Assembly (NCBI GenBank): GCA_004557245.1
Contig: SFEL01000013.1
Span: 1 to 61,511, forward strand
DNA: 61,511 bases
DNA from: Clostridiales bacterium
GTDB lineage: Bacteria > Bacillota > Clostridia > Christensenellales > CAG-138
Direction: 5' to 3'
Of the stretch, positions 25,106 to 32,204 are shown one piece after another. Within the stretch, counting starts at the first letter, position 1, and each line of letters opens with the position of its first letter. The position numbers and the translations under genes are program-made. A model generated the notes under the pieces. It saw only the letters and a program-made list of their open reading frames with translations. It searched no databases and was not told the DNA's origin.

Positions 25106-25810
25106 ATGCTGACAAAAGACCTGCATACACACACCTTATACAGTCACGGCAAGGGAACTCCCGAGGAGAATGTCCTTGCCGCTGTTTCTATGGGGCTGAA
25201 AACCGTGGCGGTAAGCGAGCACGGCCCGGGGCATATGTTCTTCGGCGTGCGGGGCAGAAAACTGGGCCACCTCCGCCGGGAAATGGACAGGCTGAAGGCA
25301 AAGTATTCCGATAAGATAGAGGTGCTTTTCGGCATTGAGAGCAACCTTGTGGGATACGGCCTTACAGACATACCAAAGGATCTTCTCGACGTGTTTGACG
25401 TGCGGCTTCTGGCCTTCCACAAGGGGGGCAGGTATTGCGATGGCTTCGGCTTTGCCCGCAGCCTTGAGTCGCTGCACCTAGGCGGCCCGGATCCCGTAAA
25501 GACCGCCGAGGCGCTGCTTGCAGCAGGTGAAAAGTATAAAATAGACATATTCGCCCACCCGGGGCTGTATGTGAAATGCGACATACCCACTCTCGCCAGG
25601 GGAGCGAAAGAGCTGGGAATAAAGCTTGAGATAAACGCCGCCCGTGTGACCATGAGCGACGAGGAGCTAAGACAGGCTGCCGATATAGGCGCAGAGTTTA
25701 TAATAGGTAGCGATGCCCATTGGCCCTCCCGGGTGGGGGACGATGCGTTAGCCCTTGCCGCCGCAAAGCGCGCGGGCGTGGAAAGCAGCGTAGTCAACAT
25801 AGTTAGATGA
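25106..25810 (+). CDS. PHP-domain phosphoesterase
   Basis: This 234-residue PHP protein has the metal-ligand motifs DLHTHTLYSHG near the start, SEHGPGH near residue 39, a FGIESNL glutamate, FAHPGLY, and the late SDAHWP. Relatives such as YcdX and histidinol-phosphate-phosphatase-like enzymes hydrolyse phosphate esters with a tri-metal centre. The substrate is unknown; pairing with an RpiR regulator hints at a sugar phosphate. The ribosome site is weak, so translation may depend on the upstream gene. Confidence 0.86.
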   Translation: MLTKDLHTHTLYSHGKGTPEENVLAAVSMGLKTVAVSEHGPGHMFFGVRGRKLGHLRREMDRLKAKYSDKIEVLFGIESNLVGYGLTDIPKDLLDVFDVRLLAFHKGGRYCDGFGFARSLESLHLGGPDPVKTAEALLAAGEKYKIDIFAHPGLYVKCDIPTLARGAKELGIKLEINAARVTMSDEELRQAADIGAEFIIGSDAHWPSRVGDDALALAAAKRAGVESSVVNIVR

Positions 25811-25836
25811 CGGCTTACCTGATAAAAAATAGCACG

Positions 25837-25915
25837 GAATTAACTTAAGGGGCCTCTTAAGTTAATTCAGGGATTTTTCGGCAGACTGGAGCCCGCGTTT
25901 TCGCGGGCCTTTTTG
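25837..25915 (+). terminator. Long palindrome, repeat copy 4 and terminator after PHP gene
   Basis: A perfect 13-base inverted repeat GAATTAACTTAAG/CTTAAGTTAATTC (25837-25868, 6-base loop) is followed by GATTTTTCGGCAGACTGGA of the dispersed repeat. A GC-rich terminator GCCCGCG/CGCGGGC with CTTTTT (25891-25914) comes next. Confidence 0.82.
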
Positions 25916-25925
25916 CGCCTGTTTG

Positions 25926-26825
25926 CTATCTGTAGCTCCTCGCCACTTCCTGATAGGTCTTGGTTATTTCCTGAAGTATCTCCGGGTGGTCGAAGTCCCG
26001 GTTGTACACTATGCGGGTCTCCCGTGCCATGCTCAGGTTTTCTATGGGTAGCGCAGCTATCTTGCCCTTGCGCAGTTCGTCCATACAGGCGCTCTTGGGC
26101 AGTATGGATACGCCCAGATCCTTTCGTATAAGGTCCTTTATGGTGGCGATGTTATCTACCTCTATTGTCACGTTGAAGTTCCTGATGGAGTCGTTTATGC
26201 TCTCCAGCGTGGATTCGAAAAGCTGCCGCGTGGCGGAGGTGGGCAGTCTCAGTATCATCTGCTCCTTTTTAAGCTGGTTCAGCGTCACCATCGCCCGCTT
26301 GCTCAGAGGGTTGTTCACTGACATGGCGCATACCAGATAGTCTGTGTCCAGCATGAGCGAGAAGAAGCTCGACCCTGCCGGTATGCCCTCCACTATGGCC
26401 AGATCCAACTCGTAGTTACCCAGCATATCATAAAGATTTTTTATCGTATCAGTAGCGATTGTTATGCTGAGACCGGGGTTTTGGGCGGCACACTTTGCCA
26501 GCGCCTCGGTGGTAAGGTTACTTTCTGCGGTGTGTGTAACCCCGATTTTAAGGTTGGTTATGTTTTTTTCGAAATTGGCAAGCTCCAACCTCAGCTTGCC
26601 GTCCAGCGCCTTAATGCGCCTGGCGTAGCGGACGGCTATTTCGCCCTGATCCGTAAGCCTGAATCCACCCTTTCCGCGTATAAACAGGGGCACCCCCAGC
26701 TCCTGTTCCAGCTCTTTTATATGATGGCTGACGGCGGGCTGAGTAAGGGACAGCTCCTCCGCCGCTCTGGTGAAATTTTTATGTTCCGCGACACACAGCA
26801 GCGTCTCCATTTTTACGCTTAGCAT
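25926..26825 (-). CDS. LysR-family transcriptional regulator
   Basis: This 299-residue LTTR has an N-terminal winged helix (LLCVAEHKNFTRAAEELSLT, QPAVSHHIKELEQELGVPLF) and a periplasmic-binding-protein-like effector domain (about 90-295). Its overall look is close to the CysL/CbbR branch. The effector is unknown. It is divergent from the MATE exporter across a 188-base AT-rich gap and may control it. GAGAGGGA precedes the ATG. Confidence 0.88.
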   Translation of the reverse strand: MLSVKMETLLCVAEHKNFTRAAEELSLTQPAVSHHIKELEQELGVPLFIRGKGGFRLTDQGEIAVRYARRIKALDGKLRLELANFEKNITNLKIGVTHTAESNLTTEALAKCAAQNPGLSITIATDTIKNLYDMLGNYELDLAIVEGIPAGSSFFSLMLDTDYLVCAMSVNNPLSKRAMVTLNQLKKEQMILRLPTSATRQLFESTLESINDSIRNFNVTIEVDNIATIKDLIRKDLGVSILPKSACMDELRKGKIAALPIENLSMARETRIVYNRDFDHPEILQEITKTYQEVARSYR

Positions 26826-27013
26826 TGCTTTCCCTCTCTATTGCATAAATTAAATTTATCATACTCAAAATTAGTATAATTTGATTTTAGTTTTTAAAAG
26901 CATATCATATATATCACTCCATGGCAAGGAGGTGCATTAAGCGCCGGTCATGGACTGAAAGTAAAAACAAATTCGGTTTTGAGGGTTTTTCCCTGATATA
27001 GAAGGAGAGCAGC

Positions 27014-28546
27014 ATGAACGGTCTTAGAAGAGAAAAGCATCTTTTTGAAGAGGCGCCAATGGCAGAGGCCATACTTTCCCTTGCCATGCCTGCGGTAATG
27101 GGCCAGATAATACTTGTGATATACAACATGGCGGATACCTTCTTCGTTGGCCTCACCGGCAGCGACGCCATGATTACTGCCGTGACGGTATGCATGCCCG
27201 CCTTCATGTTCCTTTCCGCTATAGCCAATCTCTTCGGCGTAGGCGGCGCAAGCGTAATTGCCAGGGCATTGGGCAACAAAAACGTGAACCGGGCAAGGGA
27301 CACCGCAAGCTTCGCTTTCTGGGGCTGCCTTATAGCTGCGGCAGTATACTCCGTCGGCGCGTATCTTTTTAGGGATAACTTCGTAAACCTTCTGGGGGGC
27401 TCCGACTCTCAGGTACACCGCCACGCAGTTGAGTACCTGCTCTGCACGGTGGTGGCGGGAGGCGTCGTGACCTCCATGAACACGCTGCTTGCCCACCTTA
27501 TCCGCTCTGAGGGCCGTTCCCTCCAGTCCAGCACAGGTATAGCCATAGGCGGCGTGCTGAACATCGCTCTGGATCCGTTGTTCATGTTCGTGATACTGCC
27601 CGCCGGACGGGAGGCTTTAGGGGCAGCGTTGGCCACCGCCCTTTCCAACGTGGCGACGCTAATATACTTCATTATAGTTATAGGCAAAAACAGGCCCCAT
27701 ACGGCGCTGTACTTCGCCCCCCGCCGGGCAATGTTCGCGGCTGCCATTCCTTCGGACGTTTTGAGCACCGGCATACCTGCCTGCCTTATGACGCTGTGCG
27801 AGAACATCTCCTACGGCGTGCTGGATAACCTGATGGCGCTTTCCGGCACTGCCGCCCAGGCCGGCATAGGCGTGGCCAAAAAGGTGAATATGCTGGCACA
27901 CTGCATGGTGCGCGGCATGGCCCAGGGTGTGCTTCCCCTGATAGCCTACAACTACGCGGCAGGCGACTACAAGCGTATGCGCTCCGCTGTGCTCACCTCC
28001 ACTTCCATATCCGTATGCCTGGCCGGGCTTTGCACCGCAATCAACCTCTGCTTTGCCCATGAGCTCATAAGCGTATTCATCAGGGGAGGCGAGTCCATGG
28101 CCTACGGCATGAAGTTCCTCCGCATACTCTGCATAGGCGCGCCCTTCTCCGCCTGCGCCTACGCCTTCATATCCTTCTTCCAGGCCACCGGCCACGGCAT
28201 GCATTCGCTGGTGCTGGCGTTGCTCAGGAAGGGCATACTGGATATACCCCTGATGTTCATACTCAGAGGCGTGTTCCCGGTATACGGCATAGTCTGGGCT
28301 ACCCCCGCAGCGGATATAATCTGCTGCATAGCGGCTACCATTACCCTCGCGGTATTCATGGGCCGCTTTGACGAGAGGGAAAGGCTGGAGAAATACAGCC
28401 AGGATACAGTGCTTGCGGTGATAACCGGCGAAAACAGCGAGCTTGCCATACAGGAGCTGCTGCGCCAGGGCTTTGAGGTAAATGTAGTAAGCTCTCCCCG
28501 GGACAAGCGGCTTAAGCAGGCGCTGACCGACCTGAAACTATCGTGA
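27014..28546 (+). CDS. MATE-family efflux transporter with C-terminal extension
   Basis: This 510-residue MATE exporter has twelve helices. The N-lobe starts LSLAMPAVMGQIILVIYNMA and carries GVGGASVIARALG; the C-lobe has VGVAKK-like and MAQGVLPLIAYNYAAGDYKR segments. MATE proteins expel drugs or metabolites in exchange for sodium or protons. The last roughly 58 residues after FMGRFDERERLEKY form a soluble tail (TGENSELAIQELLRQGFEVN) not usual for the family. GGAG precedes the ATG. A small open frame (26921-27001) lies just upstream. Confidence 0.9.
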   Translation: MNGLRREKHLFEEAPMAEAILSLAMPAVMGQIILVIYNMADTFFVGLTGSDAMITAVTVCMPAFMFLSAIANLFGVGGASVIARALGNKNVNRARDTASFAFWGCLIAAAVYSVGAYLFRDNFVNLLGGSDSQVHRHAVEYLLCTVVAGGVVTSMNTLLAHLIRSEGRSLQSSTGIAIGGVLNIALDPLFMFVILPAGREALGAALATALSNVATLIYFIIVIGKNRPHTALYFAPRRAMFAAAIPSDVLSTGIPACLMTLCENISYGVLDNLMALSGTAAQAGIGVAKKVNMLAHCMVRGMAQGVLPLIAYNYAAGDYKRMRSAVLTSTSISVCLAGLCTAINLCFAHELISVFIRGGESMAYGMKFLRILCIGAPFSACAYAFISFFQATGHGMHSLVLALLRKGILDIPLMFILRGVFPVYGIVWATPAADIICCIAATITLAVFMGRFDERERLEKYSQDTVLAVITGENSELAIQELLRQGFEVNVVSSPRDKRLKQALTDLKLS

Positions 28547-28555
28547 TGATTTAAC

Positions 28556-28582
28556 AAAAGGATGCCTTACGGCATCCTTTTC
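28556..28582. terminator. Terminator after MATE gene
   Basis: The stem AAAAGGATGCC/GGCATCCTTTT has a 4-base loop and could also serve the converging GAPDH gene. Confidence 0.82.
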
Positions 28583-28645
28583 ACGTCGACAAATCCGCTT
28601 GATGGGCTAAGGAGCGCTTCCGCGGCCCTTTTTCTTTGCCTTTTA

Positions 28646-29659
28646 CTATTTATTTGCCACGTATTCGACCATATCCAGCACCTTGGAGCTGTAGCCCCAT
28701 TCGTTGTCGTACCAGGCGATGAGCTTAACGAAGTCGTCCCCCAGCATTATGCCGGCCCGCTTGTCGACTATACAGGTGTGAGGATCGCCCCGAAGGTCGG
28801 ATGATACCACGTCCGCGTCAAGGCAGGTGAGCACGCCCTTCATATAGCCGTGTGCTGCCTCCTCGAGGGCTTCCATTATGTCTGCATAGTTGGTCTTTGT
28901 CACCAGCTTTGCCGTGAGGTCTACCACGGATACGTCGTTCACCGGAACCCGGAAGGACATGCCGGTGAGCTTGCCGTTCAGCTCGGGTATGGCCTTGCCC
29001 ACCGCCTTTGCGGCGCCGGTGGTGGAGGGGATTATGTTGTTGAACACGGAGCGGCCGGTGCGGAGGTCACGGCTGCCTGCCCGGGAGTCTACGGCCTTCT
29101 GCTTGGCGGTGGCGGAATGTATGGTGGACATAAGTCCACGTTCTATGCCGAAGCGGTCGTTCACTACCTTGGCAAGGGGCGCTAAGCAGTTGGTAGTGCA
29201 GGAAGCGGCGGAGATGACTGCGCTTGCGGGGTCGTATTCCTCATGGTTCACGCCGAAGACGAAGGTGGGCGTCACCTCGTCCTTTGCGGGGGCGGTGATT
29301 ATGATTTTTTTAGCGCCGCCCTTCATGTGGGCGGAGGAGGAGGCGGTGGTGTTGAACGCGCCGGTGGATTCTATGATATATTCTGCGCCGCAGGAGCTCC
29401 ATTCTATATTGGCAGGGTCGCTCTCGCTGAATATCCTGACCGGCTTGCCGTTGACTATAAGGTGCTGGCTGCCGGCCTCAATCGTGCCGGGAAAATGGCC
29501 ATGCACCGAGTCGTACAGGGCTGTGTATGCCATATATTCCATATTGAGGTTGCGGAGGTTTATGCCGCAAAGCTCAAACCTGTCCGGGTTCTGGGAAATG
29601 ATCCTGAATACAGTGCGTCCTATTCTTCCGAAGCCGTTGATGCCAACCCTGATAGCCAT
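28646..29659 (-). CDS. gap: Glyceraldehyde-3-phosphate dehydrogenase
   Basis: This 337-residue enzyme has the Rossmann start VGINGFGRIGR, the catalytic Cys154 in AASCTTNCLAP, the phosphate-binding region around TGRSVFNNIIPSTTGAAKAV and the ending AWYDNEWGYSSKVLDM. It catalyses the oxidative step of glycolysis. At the cofactor-selecting turn it reads GINLRN (residues 32-37), where NAD-specific enzymes normally have an aspartate after Asn, so NADP use is possible. I start at 29659, which has GGAGG five bases upstream; an ATG four codons earlier lies before that site. A perfect promoter is present. Confidence 0.95.
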   Translation of the reverse strand: MAIRVGINGFGRIGRTVFRIISQNPDRFELCGINLRNLNMEYMAYTALYDSVHGHFPGTIEAGSQHLIVNGKPVRIFSESDPANIEWSSCGAEYIIESTGAFNTTASSSAHMKGGAKKIIITAPAKDEVTPTFVFGVNHEEYDPASAVISAASCTTNCLAPLAKVVNDRFGIERGLMSTIHSATAKQKAVDSRAGSRDLRTGRSVFNNIIPSTTGAAKAVGKAIPELNGKLTGMSFRVPVNDVSVVDLTAKLVTKTNYADIMEALEEAAHGYMKGVLTCLDADVVSSDLRGDPHTCIVDKRAGIMLGDDFVKLIAWYDNEWGYSSKVLDMVEYVANK

Positions 29660-29718
29660 TTTTTCCTCCAAATCATTATAAAATTATTTTAGATGTGTGT
29701 GCCTTTGACTAAGTAGGG

Positions 29719-29747
29719 ATTATATTAAATATGTATATGCATGTCAA
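29719..29747 (-). promoter_or_regulatory. Consensus promoter of gap
   Basis: On the minus strand TTGACA (29747-29742), a 17-base spacer and TATAAT (29724-29719) match the consensus exactly. Confidence 0.88.
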
Positions 29748-29833
29748 CGTCAGTTATTAAAGTTATTAATTTATCGAGGAAAGTTAAGGTGAAATGGGAT
29801 ACGGCCTTAAAAAGTAAGGGAAAATTGTAAAAT

Positions 29834-29912
29834 GAAAAAGCCCCCTTGTTTAAAGAGGGCTCGGTCTGTCGAAAAACCACGGGGTTGATGGGGTTGATAA
29901 GGGGCCGACACT
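29834..29912 (-). terminator. Repeat copy 5 and terminator after prdE
   Basis: Read leftward, CGGCCCCTTATCAACCCC and GTTTTTCGACAGACCGAG (repeat copy) are followed by the stem GCCCTCT/AGGGGGC and TTTTTC (29861-29834). The order gene end, repeat, terminator is the same as at the rubredoxin and PHP gene ends. Confidence 0.8.
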
Positions 29913-29916
29913 CTGT

Positions 29917-30393
29917 CTACCCCTGATGCTCCTTTTTGCGCATCTTTATCTTGAGCATGGCCAACGCCTTGCGGGCATCCAGCGCATCTACGGCGTTTTC
30001 GCCCACATTTTCGCTCTCTATGCCCTCGGGGTTCTTGGATATATCCACTATTGCGTCCAGATACTCGTTGGTGACCACAAACTGGGCCATGGTGCCTGAA
30101 AAGTTAAGCCCGGTGACGGGTATGCCCCGAATGCCAAGCTGGTATACGGTGTTGGTGTAGTCCACGTCGCTGTTGCCCCAGCCGTCGCTGGAGACTATGG
30201 CGCCGTCCGCGCGCATGCACTCTGCCCATACGGCGGCGCGGGTGCCTACCAGATGCTTTTCCTCGTCAGCGTCGGGAGTGCCGACTATTATTATGCCCAT
30301 GAGGTCTATCTCGGGGTCGGCGGATACCACCTCCAGCAGAGGATCGCGGAAATGATGCAGAGAAGTTTCTTTTGTGGAAGGTCCAATACCCAT
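29917..30393 (-). CDS. prdE: Proline-reductase-cluster protein PrdE-like
   Basis: This 158-residue protein resembles the C-terminal part of the pyruvoyl proproteins PrdA and GrdE: HHFRDPLLEVV, DPEIDLMGIIIVGTPDADEE, ADGAIVSSDGWGNSDVDY, GLNFSGTMAQFVVTNEYLDA. In PrdA the segment begins at the cysteine that becomes the pyruvoyl group after self-cleavage. Here the corresponding position is the start codon (MGIGPS), so no such cofactor can form. It lies 19 bases after prdD with its own AAGGAGG. It is probably a structural or accessory part of D-proline reduction; the catalytic prdA and prdB are outside the window. Confidence 0.78.
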   Translation of the reverse strand: MGIGPSTKETSLHHFRDPLLEVVSADPEIDLMGIIIVGTPDADEEKHLVGTRAAVWAECMRADGAIVSSDGWGNSDVDYTNTVYQLGIRGIPVTGLNFSGTMAQFVVTNEYLDAIVDISKNPEGIESENVGENAVDALDARKALAMLKIKMRKKEHQG

Positions 30394-30412
30394 AGCTCTC
30401 TACCTCCTTATA

Positions 30413-31180
30413 TTACTGCATGGAACGGATAATACCGTCCCTGTACTCGTTGGGTGTGACTATCACGGGCATGTTGCCCATGTCGATTATGCTCTTGCCG
30501 CCCTCGCTGCTGCTGGGCTCCTTGCCAAAGAGGTGGGTATCGTACATGGCGCCCTGGCCTGCTACCTGTTTGATTATGACCACCCGCTTTGCACCGGGGC
30601 GAACAGTGTCGTAATAGGTGCTGCGATGGGTGCAGAGGTCGCCCTTGAACTTCTTCATCTTATCGCGATAGGTCTGCATGAATTTATCGCAGGCCTGATG
30701 CGCCCTTGTGCAGGCGCCGCGCTCCTGACCCTGATGGGACTTGAAGAGAAAGTCGAAACTGATTATCACGTCGTTGGTGCCGGGGGTGCCGGCCTTGTCA
30801 AGGAACAGCTTTTCCTTAAGGTTGCCCTCGGAGGAGCCGAACTCGTAGGTCTGCACGCCGTCCACATCCACGCCGGTCATCATGAAATATACGCCGGTGA
30901 GAGTGTGGGTGATACCCTCGCCCAGTATGCCCAGCACCTTGGTGGAGACGGGGATTATGTCCATTATGGTGTTGGTCCAGCGGTCGTGATCCCCGGGCTT
31001 GATGATCTGAATATCTATCTTTTCGATGATATCCTTGTTTTCCTCCATGAGCTCATCCAGAAGCTCACGGCTTACGGTCATCTTGCCGTCAGCGGTAACG
31101 TCGTTGTGGTCGCCCCATTCCACGGTATCGATGTGGAAGGACTTTATGACCAGGCGACGCAGGTTGATATCCTGTGCCAT
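30413..31180 (-). CDS. prdD: Proline-reductase-cluster protein PrdD-like
   Basis: This 255-residue protein resembles the N-terminal part of PrdA and other glycine/sarcosine/betaine-reductase component B proproteins: LRRLVIKSFHIDTVEWGD, HTLTGVYFMMTGVDVDGVQT, GTPGTNDVIISFDFLFKSHQ, GGKSIIDMGNMPVIVTPNEY. It ends at the place where the proprotein would continue into the pyruvoyl subunit. PrdD and PrdE together therefore equal a split PrdA-like chain. GGAGG precedes the ATG. It is divergent from a LysR gene. Confidence 0.8.
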   Translation of the reverse strand: MAQDINLRRLVIKSFHIDTVEWGDHNDVTADGKMTVSRELLDELMEENKDIIEKIDIQIIKPGDHDRWTNTIMDIIPVSTKVLGILGEGITHTLTGVYFMMTGVDVDGVQTYEFGSSEGNLKEKLFLDKAGTPGTNDVIISFDFLFKSHQGQERGACTRAHQACDKFMQTYRDKMKKFKGDLCTHRSTYYDTVRPGAKRVVIIKQVAGQGAMYDTHLFGKEPSSSEGGKSIIDMGNMPVIVTPNEYRDGIIRSMQ

Positions 31181-31208
31181 TTGCGTTCCTCCGTAAATTA
31201 TTTTTTGT

Positions 31209-31282
31209 ACAAGAAAATCTTATAATATGAATTGTTAAAAGTAAAACGAGATGTTATAATAGTAAATATAAGAATCTCTTGT
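31209..31282. promoter_or_regulatory. prdD/LysR divergent control region with paired AAGA-N3-TCTT dyads
   Basis: AAGAAAATCTT (31211-31221) and AAGAATCTCTT (31270-31280) are each perfect AAGA-N3-TCTT dyads. In wider view the two sites are inverted copies of each other (ACAAGAAAATCTTATA and TATAAGAATCTCTTGT). Between them lies a rightward promoter, TTGTTA (31232-31237), 17 bases, TATAAT (31255-31260). The layout fits binding of a LysR dimer pair. Confidence 0.62.
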
Positions 31283-31296
31283 GGATGGGCATCTCT

Positions 31297-32169
31297 ATGG
31301 ATTCGTCAAAGCTCAAAGTGCTGATAAGAGCCGTGGAAACGGCCACATTTTCCGCCGCCGGGGAAGAGCTTGGCTTCACCCAGGCGGGGGTAAGCTATAT
31401 AATAAAGACCCTTGAGGACGAGCTGGGGATACAGCTTCTCATTCGGGGCAAGAAGGGAGTACGGCTCACCCAGAAGGGGGAGGCGCTTATGGAGCATGTG
31501 CGCAATGCGGACGCCGCCATGGACGCGCTTTTGAGCCGTGCGGAGGCGCTGAAGAACGCCCAGACAGGCAGGCTCAAAATAGGGGCGCTGAACAGCCTTT
31601 CCGTGGCGTGGCTGCCCTCGGTTATCGCCAGCTTCTGCGCGGACAACCCGGATATACAGATAGACGTGCAGGAGGCGGGCACAGATAAGCTCACCGAGAT
31701 GCTGAGTACGGGGGAGACTGACTTCATACTCACAAGCGTACAGCCCAAGGGCGTGGACTGGATACCCCTTGCCAAGGACAGGCTGATGGCGGTAATGCAT
31801 AAGGAACACCGCTTCGCCCCCGAGGCTCGGATACCCCTGCAGATACTTGCCAAGGAGCCCTTCATAATGCCCGCGCCGGGTTTCGATACGGACATAGAAC
31901 GGCTTTTTCAGCGGAGCGGCATAAAGGCCAACGTCATATTCACCTCCATGGACGACTACGCCATAGTTTCCATGGTACAGCATGGCATAGGTGTATCCGT
32001 GGTGCCGGAAATGATACTGCGGGACAAGAGCGAGGGCCTTGCGGTGCGGGAGCTTGCCCCCTGCCAATACCGGCGGCTGGGCATAGCCATACCCTCGCTT
32101 TCCGACGCCTCCCCTGCCGCCGCCGCCTTCATAAGGCGGGCGGAGGAGATAGTGCCGAATATAAAATAA
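31297..32169 (+). CDS. LysR-family regulator, likely of prdDE
   Basis: This 290-residue LTTR has an HTH at residues about 5-60 (VLIRAVETATFSAAGEELGF, QAGVSYIIKTLEDELG) and an effector domain from about 88. I prefer the ATG at 31297, which gives the usual MDSSKLKVL start; ATG 31285 and TTG 31279 are alternatives, and no strong ribosome site is seen. Divergence from prdD suggests control of proline metabolism. The known clostridial activator PrdR is of a different family, so this would be a different mode of control. Confidence 0.84.
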   Translation: MDSSKLKVLIRAVETATFSAAGEELGFTQAGVSYIIKTLEDELGIQLLIRGKKGVRLTQKGEALMEHVRNADAAMDALLSRAEALKNAQTGRLKIGALNSLSVAWLPSVIASFCADNPDIQIDVQEAGTDKLTEMLSTGETDFILTSVQPKGVDWIPLAKDRLMAVMHKEHRFAPEARIPLQILAKEPFIMPAPGFDTDIERLFQRSGIKANVIFTSMDDYAIVSMVQHGIGVSVVPEMILRDKSEGLAVRELAPCQYRRLGIAIPSLSDASPAAAAFIRRAEEIVPNIK

Positions 32170-32204
32170 AAGGCTATGGATTTTTGTATTTACAAAGGAG
32201 ATTT

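Noticed and set aside
26921..27001. 26-codon open frame (basic peptide) directly before the MATE gene
   Set aside because: It could be a leader peptide, but it has no ribosome site and no attenuation hairpin; kept only as a remark.
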